Positions 8,282-15,932 of a stretch of DNA of 64,000 nucleotides are shown piece by piece. Below the pieces are notes generated by a model. That model did not search any database and was not told where the DNA came from. It saw nothing but the letters and a program-made list of their open reading frames with translations. The stretch's first letter is position 1. The number at the start of each line of letters is the position of its first letter. The DNA comes from SAR202 cluster bacterium bin87 (GTDB taxonomy: Bacteria > Chloroflexota > Dehalococcoidia > Lucifugimonadales > UBA3495). Position numbers and translations under genes: made by a program. The stretch is from positions 45,822 through 109,821 of the forward strand of contig MPNC01000012.1 of assembly GCA_002238825.1 (NCBI GenBank). The letters run 5' to 3'.

Positions 8282-9472
8282 TCAGAAGTTGTATGGCGTC
8301 CACGGCATCAGGGGCACCGCGAACGCCCGGTCGGCGCGCTGGACGGCACCCGAGGTCACCTCGTCCACCAACTCCGCCTGCTGCAACGTGCCGAAACTGG
8401 CGGCGCCCAGGTACGCCGACGCCAGGGCGGATATGTCGATTGACAGATCCGCGCCGCCGGTGACGGGCCGGCATGCGCCGCCCTCCGGCGACATCTCGAG
8501 GCTCCAGCAACCCTGGTTCCAGTCGCAGAAGCCGTCGCGGATTTCCAGCACCAGGCGGTCGCTGGAGGCGTAGGTCCGCTGCTCCAACGCGGCGCGGACG
8601 TCGACCACACGGACCCACAGGCCGTCGCGGGCCGATCGCTGCAACCGGCGGGGATCAGCCAGCATCCAGGGGAGCGGATCGTCCACAGGGCGCCTCGTGG
8701 CCTCGGTGCGCTCGTAGAGGTCTAGGTCGAAGCAGAACCGCCATAGCGCGGTGGACGCCTCCCGCGTTGTCGCCACCAGCTCATTGACCGTCACCGTGGG
8801 CCGCTGGGTGCGGTAGATGGCATATCCGTCGATGCGCCCATCCTCCACGTAGGCCACGTAGAACACGCCGCCGGAGCCTCCCTGGGAGTGGATGGGGTCG
8901 TTGGCCGCGTCCTCCCAGTGGTGCATCGCGCGCTGGAACACGGCGGGCCGGCCCTGGGTGCCGGTTCGGGACACCTCGGGCAGCTTCTCCAGGATGTCTG
9001 CCGGGTCCACGAATTCCAAGTGGCCTGGGCTGTCGCGGCGGCGGTCGTAGGCGCTGTGCCGCTTCTCGATGGACCACTGCTCGTGCACGGCGCCGATGCC
9101 GTAGCCGAAACGCCCGTAGATGCCGCTCTCGGTGGCGAACAGGGCCGCCAGGGGTTCGCCGCGCTCGTGGATGCCATCGATCTGGTGGCGCATCATCTGG
9201 GTCATGATGCCCCGCCGGGTGTGGGTGGGCTGCACCTCCACGTTGGAAACGCCGGCCACGGCGGACGTGCCGCCCGGTATCGACATCTCGAGCAGGTGCG
9301 AGTGGCACCCGCCCACGATCTGCCCGTCCTCGAACACGGCGATGGATCGCCCGAGGTCGAAGCGGGGCCGCAGGTGCTCCGGGTCGTGGTTCAAGCGGTT
9401 GCCGTGCGCACGCGACTCCGTGCTCATCCACCGCTCAAACTCGTCGGGGGTTATGTTTCTCAGTTCTGGCAT
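8282..9472 (-). CDS. Eis-like GNAT N-acetyltransferase
   Basis: 396-residue acetyltransferase of the Eis type: two GNAT lobes and a C-terminal SCP2-like domain. The acetyl-CoA loop is in NVEVQPTHTRRGIMTQMM (residues 77-94); IYGRFGYG (118-125) contains the Tyr used as general acid in Mycobacterium tuberculosis Eis; the chain ends in Phe, matching Eis where the terminal carboxylate is the catalytic base. Eis acetylates amines such as aminoglycosides or lysines; the substrate here is unknown. It starts four bases after the higA stop, so translation may be coupled. The first 72 codons are duplicated in a broken copy at 10400-10615. Confidence 0.9.
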   Translation of the reverse strand: MPELRNITPDEFERWMSTESRAHGNRLNHDPEHLRPRFDLGRSIAVFEDGQIVGGCHSHLLEMSIPGGTSAVAGVSNVEVQPTHTRRGIMTQMMRHQIDGIHERGEPLAALFATESGIYGRFGYGIGAVHEQWSIEKRHSAYDRRRDSPGHLEFVDPADILEKLPEVSRTGTQGRPAVFQRAMHHWEDAANDPIHSQGGSGGVFYVAYVEDGRIDGYAIYRTQRPTVTVNELVATTREASTALWRFCFDLDLYERTEATRRPVDDPLPWMLADPRRLQRSARDGLWVRVVDVRAALEQRTYASSDRLVLEIRDGFCDWNQGCWSLEMSPEGGACRPVTGGADLSIDISALASAYLGAASFGTLQQAELVDEVTSGAVQRADRAFAVPLMPWTPYNF

Positions 9473-9476
9473 TCAG

Positions 9477-9806
9477 TTATTCTTCCGACCCGGTTGGGGA
9501 CAAAGCTACTACGGCGTCCAATTTATCAGAAAGACGGTCCTGGGCGGTCTCCAGGTCGTATTGACTTTGGAGCCCCATCCAGAACCCAGCGGAATTCCCG
9601 AAAAAACGCGAGAACAGCAGCGCGGTCTCCGCCGTGATGGCACGCTCTCCATGAACGATGGCATGGATGCGCCTCGCATCGACCCCGATGGCCTTGGCCA
9701 ACCGGTACTGCGTGATATTCATCGGCCGGAGAAAGTCTTCGTCGAGAATTTCCCCCGGGTGGATGGGCGGCAGTTTTTCAAAGTTGGGCACGTCCGGACT
9801 GGACAT
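9477..9806 (-). CDS. higA: HigA family antitoxin (XRE-type)
   Basis: 109-residue antitoxin. The HigA signature HPGEILDEDFLRPMNITQ at the start of a helix-turn-helix (YRLAKAIGVDARRIHAIVHG) is followed by AETALLFSRFFG and FWMGLQSQYDL. It neutralises HigB and represses its own operon. Start chosen at 9806 (MSSPDVPNF) with AGAGG about eight bases upstream; the open frame reaches further up inside higB. The toxin gene precedes it by 28 bases, the toxin-first order typical of higBA. Its stop lies four bases before the acetyltransferase start. Confidence 0.93.
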   Translation of the reverse strand: MSSPDVPNFEKLPPIHPGEILDEDFLRPMNITQYRLAKAIGVDARRIHAIVHGERAITAETALLFSRFFGNSAGFWMGLQSQYDLETAQDRLSDKLDAVVALSPTGSEE

Positions 9807-9834
9807 GATCGATCCTCTTACAGTCTCCGCATTT

Positions 9835-10116
9835 CTAGTGATAGTCCACGATCTCCACGTGGTAGGCATCGCCGCCATCCCAGATGAAGCAGATGCGCCA
9901 CTGATCGTTGATCCGAATGCTGTGCTGCCCGTTGCGGTTGCCCGATAGGGCCTCAAGTCGGTTGCCAGGAGGAACCCGCAGGTCAGTCAGGTCCATGGCA
10001 TTATGGAGCATCATCAACTTGCTCTGAGCACGACGCTGGACGTGCTCCGGAAACTTGCGGACACGGCGACGTTCGGCTACGGCCTGCGTATCACTGTCGC
10101 GGTAGTCCTTGACCAC
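9835..10116 (-). CDS. higB: HigB/RelE family toxin
   Basis: 93-residue toxin of the RelE/ParE fold, HigB branch: a ribosome-dependent mRNA endonuclease that cleaves translated mRNA. Signatures are LHNAMDLTDLRVPPGNRLEALSG-type loop and the C-terminal strands QHSIRINDQWRICFIW and AYHVEIVDYH. It uses a GTG start at 10116, very close to its predicted promoter. Precedes higA by 28 bases. The module lies between two copies of the acetyltransferase 5' end. Confidence 0.93.
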   Translation of the reverse strand: MVKDYRDSDTQAVAERRRVRKFPEHVQRRAQSKLMMLHNAMDLTDLRVPPGNRLEALSGNRNGQHSIRINDQWRICFIWDGGDAYHVEIVDYH

Positions 10117-10122
10117 GCGTTA

Positions 10123-10151
10123 ATAATAGCGCATTATGCTATTAGCGTAAA
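10123..10151 (-). promoter_or_regulatory. higBA promoter and 7 bp palindromic operator
   Basis: The perfect inverted repeat TAATAGC-N7-GCTATTA occupies 10124-10144. On the minus strand TTTACG (10151-10146), 17 bases, TATTAT (10128-10123) brackets it; an overlapping alternative is TTAATG-17-CATAAT slightly upstream. The palindrome would place bound HigA over the promoter, as in other higBA autoregulation. The TATTAT choice would make the higB mRNA nearly leaderless. Confidence 0.6.
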
Positions 10152-10399
10152 TTGCCATTAAACTCTGCTGCTTTGGGGATCGGGCCACGGTGTGAACGAA
10201 TCGGCGTCCGGTTGGAAACAAATAAGCGCTCGAATTCCTGGTCGTCCTGCGGGGTTTCAAGCAACAACGCACCCAAGGTATCAGTGAGAGACCTGCCCAT
10301 GCGACCCAGTCTGTCGTATTACTCCGCCCAAATGATGACCACGGCAGGTCAGCCTCCGCGAGAGACCTACTGGGGCTCCGCTGGCAGCGTAGGGATTAT

Positions 10400-10615
10400 C
10401 ACCGCCGAAGCGCCGCAGGGTATCGACATCTCCAGCAGGTGCGAGTGGCATCCGCCCACAATCTGCCCATCCTCGAACACAGCGATGGATCGCCCGAGGT
10501 CGAAGCGAGGCCGCGGATGCTCCGGGTCGTGGTTCAGGCGGTTGCCATGCGCACGCGACACCGTGCTCATCCACCGCTCAAACTCGTCGGGGGTTATGTT
10601 TCTCAATTCAGGCAT
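10400..10615 (-). pseudogene. truncated duplicate of the Eis-like acetyltransferase 5' end
   Basis: The first 72 codons of the acetyltransferase at 9257-9472 recur here with high nucleotide identity and only a few amino-acid changes (for example STES to STVS, IPGGTS to IPCGAS). After SAV the reading frame leaves the homology and stops about ten codons later, so the acetyl-CoA loop and all catalytic parts are missing. The two copies are direct repeats about 1.14 kb apart that enclose higBA. The fragment is best explained by duplication or imperfect recombination when the island was inserted. Confidence 0.85.
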
Positions 10616-10693
10616 TGGGTTATATTTCGGCATAGGCAATGTCGAGCACGCAGGATAGATGAAAATTCTGGCCGCCCACCGATAGGTGGCAGC

Positions 10694-11518
10694 CTATCCG
10701 CCTGACACCATATCCCCCTGTTTCATTGTCAAATCGATCATCAGAGCGGTCAGAGGCACAAGGCAATCCGCAAAAAACTGGTCAATTCGATCCTGACGAA
10801 CGAAGTTTACCGAGAACGTCCCATCTAAGCTGCCTGACCGAATCTCCCTCTTGAACGTGACGTAATCCCTCCCTTCAGGCTCGGGCTCGGGAAGGGTTGA
10901 ATCAACGTAATAGATGTCTGCACTCGTTACTATCATCGGCACAAAGAGCCAAAAATTATTCCAGTTTCGACGACCCACAGGTGCGAATAATTCGCGTTTT
11001 CTGGCCGTCAGGGCCTTTGCCATGGGATAAAAGAGCGAGTCATAGAGGCGGTCGTGAACTGCCTGCCATTTGTTATTTTTGGCCCGGTTAATCTGACAGA
11101 ACTGTACTGCTTTCGTATCGGACAGGAAATCGTAATGCACGCGATCAAACCCCAAACCGAAGAAATCTTTACTGCTGGCTTTTTTTCCAGGGAGGAGTAG
11201 CTCTTCGGGGCAGTTCCGACGATCAATCGCGTTCTTGGGTCTCCCAATGAAGACCATCGGATTAGCGCTGTTTTTGCACTCGACGATCAACTCAAGAAAC
11301 GCTGATTGTCGCGTTTGCTCATTTTTGGCCACCTGTTTGATTGCTCTCACGTCCATTTCGCGGGACTTGCCTTCGTCTGGATCTTGGAACGCCCAATTGG
11401 TCCATACGTGCAGGTCTAAGGCTTCAAGTTGCGTCGCGACTCTTTGCTCCATCAAATACCCAGACTGGCGGAGGGCGGCCATTATGTCCGTATCACTTGG
11501 AGAGGTATTCAATTGCAT
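10694..11518 (-). CDS. PD-(D/E)XK nuclease-like protein, solitary
   Basis: 274-residue protein of no named family that I recognise. The N-terminal third has the order expected of a PD-(D/E)XK nuclease core: Glu24 in YLMEQRVA on a first helix, Asp56 in SREMDVRAI, then Glu80 and Lys82 in FLELIVECKNS (E-x-K). The rest (residues 90-274) is unassigned, with YNPMAKAL- and WNNFWLFVPMIV-type segments. No methylase, specificity subunit or helicase is next to it, so it is not a standard restriction system; it may be a lone defence or DNA-repair nuclease. Its base composition is more AT-rich than neighbouring core genes. A TTGACA at 11558-11553 suggests a promoter with almost no leader. Confidence 0.7.
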   Translation of the reverse strand: MQLNTSPSDTDIMAALRQSGYLMEQRVATQLEALDLHVWTNWAFQDPDEGKSREMDVRAIKQVAKNEQTRQSAFLELIVECKNSANPMVFIGRPKNAIDRRNCPEELLLPGKKASSKDFFGLGFDRVHYDFLSDTKAVQFCQINRAKNNKWQAVHDRLYDSLFYPMAKALTARKRELFAPVGRRNWNNFWLFVPMIVTSADIYYVDSTLPEPEPEGRDYVTFKREIRSGSLDGTFSVNFVRQDRIDQFFADCLVPLTALMIDLTMKQGDMVSGG

Positions 11519-11698
11519 TACTCCATGCGCACTACGGGTGCTTATCTATCTGTGTCAAGACGCGTCGCTCCAAGGTCCAGAATCAACTGGGTCCATTGGA
11601 CAATACGGGGTCCACATCGTTCTACCCTGTAGCCCGCAGATGCCACGTTGGATGCTATGGAGTTGTTTGGCGTTCGAATATCCTACAAGGAACCTGCT

Positions 11699-11911
11699 CT
11701 ACGCCTCCCGAAACTCCGTCCAGTCTAACCCCAGCTGCCCAACTGCCGAACGCAACGTTCCGATTTTCAAATCCCGGCCACCCCAATCGGGCAATGTCGC
11801 GCTTTTTCGTGTCGTCGGATTGAACCATCTTCTGTGCGATCCACCGCTTCGCGTCTGAACTTCGCAACATCCCAATCTCGTCAACTTACGCGCCGCCTCG
11901 CGGTACCTCAC
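11699..11911 (-). CDS. hicA: HicA family toxin
   Basis: 70-residue HicA (YcfA) toxin, a small double-stranded-RNA-binding-fold mRNA interferase. The catalytic His is in RSGGSHRRWFNP (His26), and LPDWGGRDLKIGTLRSAVGQLGL forms the typical C-terminal helix. It uses a GTG start that overlaps the hicB stop by four bases (GTGA), so the pair is translationally coupled with antitoxin first. Confidence 0.92.
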   Translation of the reverse strand: MRYREAARKLTRLGCCEVQTRSGGSHRRWFNPTTRKSATLPDWGGRDLKIGTLRSAVGQLGLDWTEFREA

Positions 11912-12159
11912 GAAGCTTGCACCGTGAGCACTGCTTCAACGGTCACTGGCCCTTCCGCATCGTCCACACGGATCCCTGCTGGCAAAGCACGCCCCTCGTC
12001 CTCATAAACCCCCATCACCACCGCAAAGGCGTCCTCGGCGTTGGTCAGGCACTCCGCGATCGTGTCGCCCTCGGTAATCAGCTCAGGCAACAGCGGAGAG
12101 GTGACCGTGTAGCCCCCTTCGGGCTGCGGGTCCAGAACCAACGGTATTCTCGCTATCAT
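11908..12159 (-). CDS. hicB: HicB family antitoxin
   Basis: 83-residue HicB antitoxin with the degraded RNase H-like fold: GGYTVTSPLLPELITEGDTIAECLTNAEDAF is the family pattern. There is no added DNA-binding domain, so autoregulation may be weak or rely on the complex. First gene of the hicB-hicA pair; it starts 73 bases downstream of the CAU tRNA 3' end. Confidence 0.92.
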   Translation of the reverse strand: MIARIPLVLDPQPEGGYTVTSPLLPELITEGDTIAECLTNAEDAFAVVMGVYEDEGRALPAGIRVDDAEGPVTVEAVLTVQAS

Positions 12160-12232
12160 CGGGCAACTCTCAATGCCTGCGTCAGTTGGTTTCGTGCGAC
12201 ACCAAGGCAGGGGATTGGTAACATGCAGGCTA

Positions 12233-12307
12233 TGGTGGGCCCGACAGGGTTCGAACCTGTGACCTGCCGATTATGAGTCGGATGCTCTTCCACTGAGCTA
12301 CGGGCCC
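12233..12307 (-). tRNA. tRNA with CAU anticodon (Met elongator or Ile2)
   Basis: 75-base tRNA on the minus strand with encoded CCA. The acceptor GGGCCCG pairs perfectly with CGGGCCC, the D arm is GCTC/GAGC, the anticodon loop is CTCATAA and the T arm ACAGG-TTCGAAC-CCTGT pairs fully. The base of the anticodon stem has one T-C mismatch. CAU can be elongator Met or lysidine-modified Ile2; sequence alone does not decide. The accessory island lies on the 3' side of this tRNA. Confidence 0.93.
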
Positions 12308-12346
12308 CGAACGCGCGACGCGAGCAGCGATCCCGCGCCACGATTC

Positions 12347-12375
12347 AGGTTAGACCCCGACTGCGCAATCGTCAA
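12347..12375 (-). promoter_or_regulatory. candidate promoter of the CAU tRNA
   Basis: Minus strand TTGACG (12375-12370), 17 bases, TAACCT (12352-12347). The -35 overlaps the stop codon of the upstream CoA-transferase gene. The -10 is poor, so confidence is moderate. Confidence 0.42.
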
Positions 12376-13724
12376 ATGCCCAGGCGCTGGCGGTATTCCG
12401 GGTCCCACTCGGCAAGCTGACGGCGCTCGACCAGCTCCTCCGGGTCCAGCGTTGGCGACGGCTCGCCGGTGGTCGGAACCTCGGTGATTACCGTGGCGTC
12501 GGCCCAGGCGGCAACCTGCTCGGCCGGCTTGCCCAGCAGGCCCTCCAGCAGCGGCACGTTGTCCTGACCAAAGTTCGGCGCCGGGCCTCGTATTTCCAAC
12601 GGCGTCTTCGACAACTTGTAGGGGCGACCCATGATAATGCGCGTGCCCATGTCCCGCTCCGGCGGGTACTCCACGCGCTCCAGGAAATTGCGGCTGCGGT
12701 AATGGGGGTCGAAGTGGACGTCCTTGCCGCTGAGCACCGGGCCGGAGGCGATGCCCTGGGCTTGCAGCGCGTGCATCATCTCGTACTTGTCGTGATGCTT
12801 GGTCCACTGGCCGATGGCCTCGTCGATCTCGTCGTGGTCCCGCTGACGGCCGGCCAGGGTGGCGAACCTTTTATCTGATGCCAGGTCGTCCCGTTCCATC
12901 AGGCGACACAGGGCATGCCACTGCTGGTTGTCGGCAACGGACAGGGTGATCCACTCGTCGTCGCCGGCGGCGGGATAGGCTCCCTGGGGCGCGCGGTTGG
13001 GATGGCGGTTGCCGATGCGCTCGCCCTCGCGGTCGTTAGCGATGGCGTCCATGAGGTACTCGGACAGGAACATCACGCCGGCCTGGTACATGCCGATGTC
13101 CACCCACAGGCCTTTGCCTGTGCGGTTCCGGTAGCGCAGCGCCGAGCCGATGGCCAGCATCGCGCTCCAGGTGGACAGGAAATCGACGAAGGAGCGGCCG
13201 GCCTTCGACGGTTCGTCGCCGGGGTAGCCGGTGATCCAGCAATGCCCGTGGGTGCCCTCCTGGGTGGTTGCCTGGGCCGGGTAGGAGGAGTAGGGGCCGT
13301 CGCCGTGGCCGTAGCCGGTGTTGGACACCATGATGATGTCGGGCCGCAGCTTGCGCAGGTTGGGGTAGTCCAGGTTCCAGCGGCGCATCACGCGGGGCGT
13401 GAAGTTCTCCATCACGACGTCGCTGACCATCACCAGTTCGCTGAAGATCTGCCGGCCCTCCTCCTGCGCCATGTCCAGCACCATGGACCGCTTGCCGCGA
13501 TTGAGCAACTGGTATGTGCTAGGGCGGTTCCACCAGTCCTCGCCTGGGTCGTTGTCGGGGAAGGTGCCGTAGAGCCCGCCGCCGCGCGTTATGTCCGGTC
13601 GGCCCGGTCCTTCGATCTTGATGACCTCCGCGCCCAGATCGACCAGTTGCCCGCCGGTGTAGGGCAGCGCAAAAACGTAGGTGGAATCGAGAACCCGAAT
13701 TCCTTCCAGGGGCAAAGCGGTCAT
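12372..13724 (-). CDS. CaiB/BaiF (class III) CoA-transferase, catalytic type
   Basis: 450-residue family III CoA-transferase, which moves CoA between carboxylic acids through an aspartyl-CoA intermediate. The N-terminal signature LEGIRVLDSTYVFALPYTGGQLVDLGAEVIKIE-type segment and NRGKRSMVLD are present. The catalytic Asp is Asp181 in GRSFVDFLSTWSAMLAIGSAL. Encoded 32 bases after the second CoA-transferase gene, in which this Asp is replaced. The pair may be a heteromeric enzyme. It is somewhat longer than the usual 400 residues because of a C-terminal extension. Substrate acids unknown. Confidence 0.93.
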   Translation of the reverse strand: MTALPLEGIRVLDSTYVFALPYTGGQLVDLGAEVIKIEGPGRPDITRGGGLYGTFPDNDPGEDWWNRPSTYQLLNRGKRSMVLDMAQEEGRQIFSELVMVSDVVMENFTPRVMRRWNLDYPNLRKLRPDIIMVSNTGYGHGDGPYSSYPAQATTQEGTHGHCWITGYPGDEPSKAGRSFVDFLSTWSAMLAIGSALRYRNRTGKGLWVDIGMYQAGVMFLSEYLMDAIANDREGERIGNRHPNRAPQGAYPAAGDDEWITLSVADNQQWHALCRLMERDDLASDKRFATLAGRQRDHDEIDEAIGQWTKHHDKYEMMHALQAQGIASGPVLSGKDVHFDPHYRSRNFLERVEYPPERDMGTRIIMGRPYKLSKTPLEIRGPAPNFGQDNVPLLEGLLGKPAEQVAAWADATVITEVPTTGEPSPTLDPEELVERRQLAEWDPEYRQRLGI

Positions 13725-13756
13725 CGGTCAGTTGCTCCCCACATCGGTTTCGGCGC

Positions 13757-14947
13757 TCAGATGACTTCCAGCTGGCGCATGACCGACAGCGTCTCGCGGT
13801 CGTAGCCAAGCCCGTCGACGAAGATCTCCTCGTTGTGCTGACCCAGCGTTGGCGCGGCCATCCGCAGCTGATACCCGGCCGGCGTCATGCGGAACAACTC
13901 GGCCGGCACCTTGATCCGCCCGATCACCGGGTGCTCCGTCTGCCGATAGAACTCGCGGGATTCGAGCTGAGGGCAGTCGGCCAATTCCGTGGGCGTCTGC
14001 ACCAGGCCGAAGAGCATGCGCTTCTCCGCCGCCGCCGGGAACAACTCCCACTTCTCCCGGTCCTTGATGGCGTCCAACACCACCTCGTCCATGGCCGGGC
14101 CGTTGCGGACCCGCTGGGCGCGGTCGGCAAACCTGGGCTCCAGCAATTCAGGAGCGCGGAAGAAGTCGGCGATGTCGTCCCAGGTCGCGCCGCCGCCGGC
14201 TTGGACAATGATCCAGCCGTCCTTGCAGGGCATCGGGTTTTCCCACATGGTTCCCGGGGCGCGTCGGACCTGCACGCCGCCGATGAACGGGTAGATGGTC
14301 TGCGTCGCCATCATGGTGGAGGCCACGCACTCGGTGATGGACACGTCCACGTGCTGGCCGACGCCGTGACGGTCCTGGGCAAACAGCGCCATGGCCGTTG
14401 CGCCGGCCCCGAACAGGCCACCCTGGTACTGCGCCTGGAACCCACCGTGCTTGAGGGGCGGGCGTCCCTGCACGCCGCTGATTCCCATCACCATGCCCAT
14501 GGCATAGGAGACGATCTCCTCGCCGGCATACTGGCTGTAGGGGCCAGTCTGCCCGAAGGGCGTGATGGAGGTCATCACCAGGTTGGGATTGATCGCCGAC
14601 AGCGCGTCGTATCCGATGCCCAGGTCGTCCAAATGCCCGGGCCGGTAGCTCTCAATGACCAGGTCCACGTGCAGGACCAGTTCTTTCAGGATGCGCCGGC
14701 CCGCAGCCGACTCCAGGCTCAGGGTGATGCCCTTCTTGTTCAGGTTGAGGATCAGGAAGAACAGGCTCTTTTCCGGGTGCGGTTCGTCGTGGTAATAGGG
14801 GCCGACCCGCCGCATCGCCGATCCGCCGGGCGGTTCGACCTTCAGGACATCCGCCCCGTAGTCCGCCAGCAGCCGCCCACAAAAAGACCCGGCGATGTCC
14901 TCGCTCAGGTCCAGCACCTTGATCCCGCTCAATGGCCCGTCAAACAT
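13757..14947 (-). CDS. CaiB/BaiF CoA-transferase paralogue lacking the catalytic Asp
   Basis: 396-residue family III CoA-transferase by overall sequence (LSGIKVLDLSEDIAGSFCGRLLADYGADVLKVEPP, NLNKKGITLSL, GQHVDVSITEC). At the place where the family has A-D-x3-G this protein has A-Q-Y-Q-G-G (Gln173), so the aspartyl-CoA nucleophile appears lost. Start taken at 14947 (MFDGPLSG), where homology begins; the frame upstream is only the translated REP-like element at 15026-15132. Encoded directly before the catalytic-type paralogue. It may be the non-catalytic partner of a heteromeric transferase, or use another residue. Confidence 0.9.
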   Translation of the reverse strand: MFDGPLSGIKVLDLSEDIAGSFCGRLLADYGADVLKVEPPGGSAMRRVGPYYHDEPHPEKSLFFLILNLNKKGITLSLESAAGRRILKELVLHVDLVIESYRPGHLDDLGIGYDALSAINPNLVMTSITPFGQTGPYSQYAGEEIVSYAMGMVMGISGVQGRPPLKHGGFQAQYQGGLFGAGATAMALFAQDRHGVGQHVDVSITECVASTMMATQTIYPFIGGVQVRRAPGTMWENPMPCKDGWIIVQAGGGATWDDIADFFRAPELLEPRFADRAQRVRNGPAMDEVVLDAIKDREKWELFPAAAEKRMLFGLVQTPTELADCPQLESREFYRQTEHPVIGRIKVPAELFRMTPAGYQLRMAAPTLGQHNEEIFVDGLGYDRETLSVMRQLEVI

Positions 14948-15025
14948 GGCGGGGATTTTATCCCAAGCCGGCGGATGCGGCAATTTGCGCGATAAGCTGT
15001 AACTGTTCGAAGTTGCGGGGGACGT

Positions 15026-15132
15026 GTCATTGCGAGCGCAGCGCGGCAATCCCGTTGGGGCGATAGATTCCTTCGGGACAGGCGTGGCCGCTACGGCGTC
15101 GAGATTGCCACGGCGCAAGCGCCTCGCAATGA
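15026..15132. repeat. REP-like palindromic interspersed repeat, copy A
   Basis: 107-base element whose ends are inverted: GTCATTGCGAGCGCAGCGCG at the left and the complement of this type (ending CTCGCAATGAC) at the right, with GGCAATC/GATTGCC inside. It matches copy B at 17171-17276 in both arms but not in the centre. When translated it gives the GLPRCARND-type peptides often mis-annotated in genomes. It occupies the gap between the CoA-transferase and flavin reductase genes. Confidence 0.85.
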
Positions 15133-15246
15133 CCACCTCCTGAACTCTGAACAATTACGATAAGCTCTGCACCGCAGGGTATACTTGTGGCGCTTTCATT
15201 CGTCAGCAGATACCGCAGACTACGCGAACTGGCAGGAGTTTCCCCG

Positions 15247-15906
15247 ATGCTCATCGACCCCAAGACCTTCGAACGGTTCAACATGATCCTCACCGGCGTT
15301 GTGGTGCCGCGACCGATCGCGTTTGTGTCCACAATGTCCACCGACGGCGTGGTGAACCTGGCCCCCTTCAGCTTCTTCAACGCCATGGCCTACAACCCAC
15401 CCACGCTGATTTTCTCGTCGTCGCGGCGCGCCCCCGGCTGGCAGGACAAGCGCAAGGACACTCTGACCAACATCGAGGAGACCGGCGAATACGTGGTCAA
15501 CATCGTTGTGGACGATATCGCGGCCGCCATGAACGCCACCGCTGCGGAGTACCCCTCCGACGTTTCCGAGTTTGACATCGCCGGCCTGACCGAGGCTCCC
15601 AGCGAACTCATAAAACCGCCTCGCGTGTTGGAGTCTCCGGTGAACATGGAGTGCCGCCTGGTGCAGGTTGTGAACATCGGGGAGCAGCCTCACGCCCACG
15701 GCATCGTTATCGGTGAAATCGTCCGCATGCATGTCAGCGACGAGGTGCTGTACGACGGCCCCAACGGCCTTCGGATCGATCACGCCGCGCTCAAGCCCAC
15801 CGGCCGCCTGGCCGGCAACATGTACTGCCACACCGACGACGTTTTCGAACTCGTTCGCCCCACCTATACGGAGCAGGGCGAGGGTGCCGGACGGGCCGCG
15901 GACTAG
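15247..15906 (+). CDS. flavin reductase family protein
   Basis: 219-residue FMN-binding split-barrel protein of the flavin reductase / DIM6-NTAB family. MLIDPKTFERFNMILTGVV, VPRPIAFVSTMSTDGVVNLAPFSFFNAM and DTLTNIEETGEYVVNIV are typical; C-terminal RLAGNMYCHTDD closes the barrel. Relatives reduce flavin for monooxygenases or act as flavoproteins themselves. Start chosen at 15247, where GGCAGGAG lies eight bases upstream; a GTG 20 codons earlier is less likely. It is followed by a glutaredoxin gene after 26 bases, possibly one operon. Confidence 0.92.
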   Translation: MLIDPKTFERFNMILTGVVVPRPIAFVSTMSTDGVVNLAPFSFFNAMAYNPPTLIFSSSRRAPGWQDKRKDTLTNIEETGEYVVNIVVDDIAAAMNATAAEYPSDVSEFDIAGLTEAPSELIKPPRVLESPVNMECRLVQVVNIGEQPHAHGIVIGEIVRMHVSDEVLYDGPNGLRIDHAALKPTGRLAGNMYCHTDDVFELVRPTYTEQGEGAGRAAD

Positions 15907-15932
15907 CCGCGACGAACGTATGGAGGTTTCTC

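Noticed and set aside
11235..11858. 207-codon plus-strand frame over the nuclease and hicA region
   Set aside because: Opposite strand carries recognisable nuclease and HicA motifs; this frame has none and no ribosome site.
9477..12159. A full restriction-modification system
   Set aside because: Only one nuclease-like gene is present; no methyltransferase or specificity gene in the neighbourhood.
14948..15154. N-terminal extension of the second CoA-transferase (VIARRLRRGN, GLPRCARND)
   Set aside because: It is the translated REP-like element, not protein; the family begins at MFDGPLSG.
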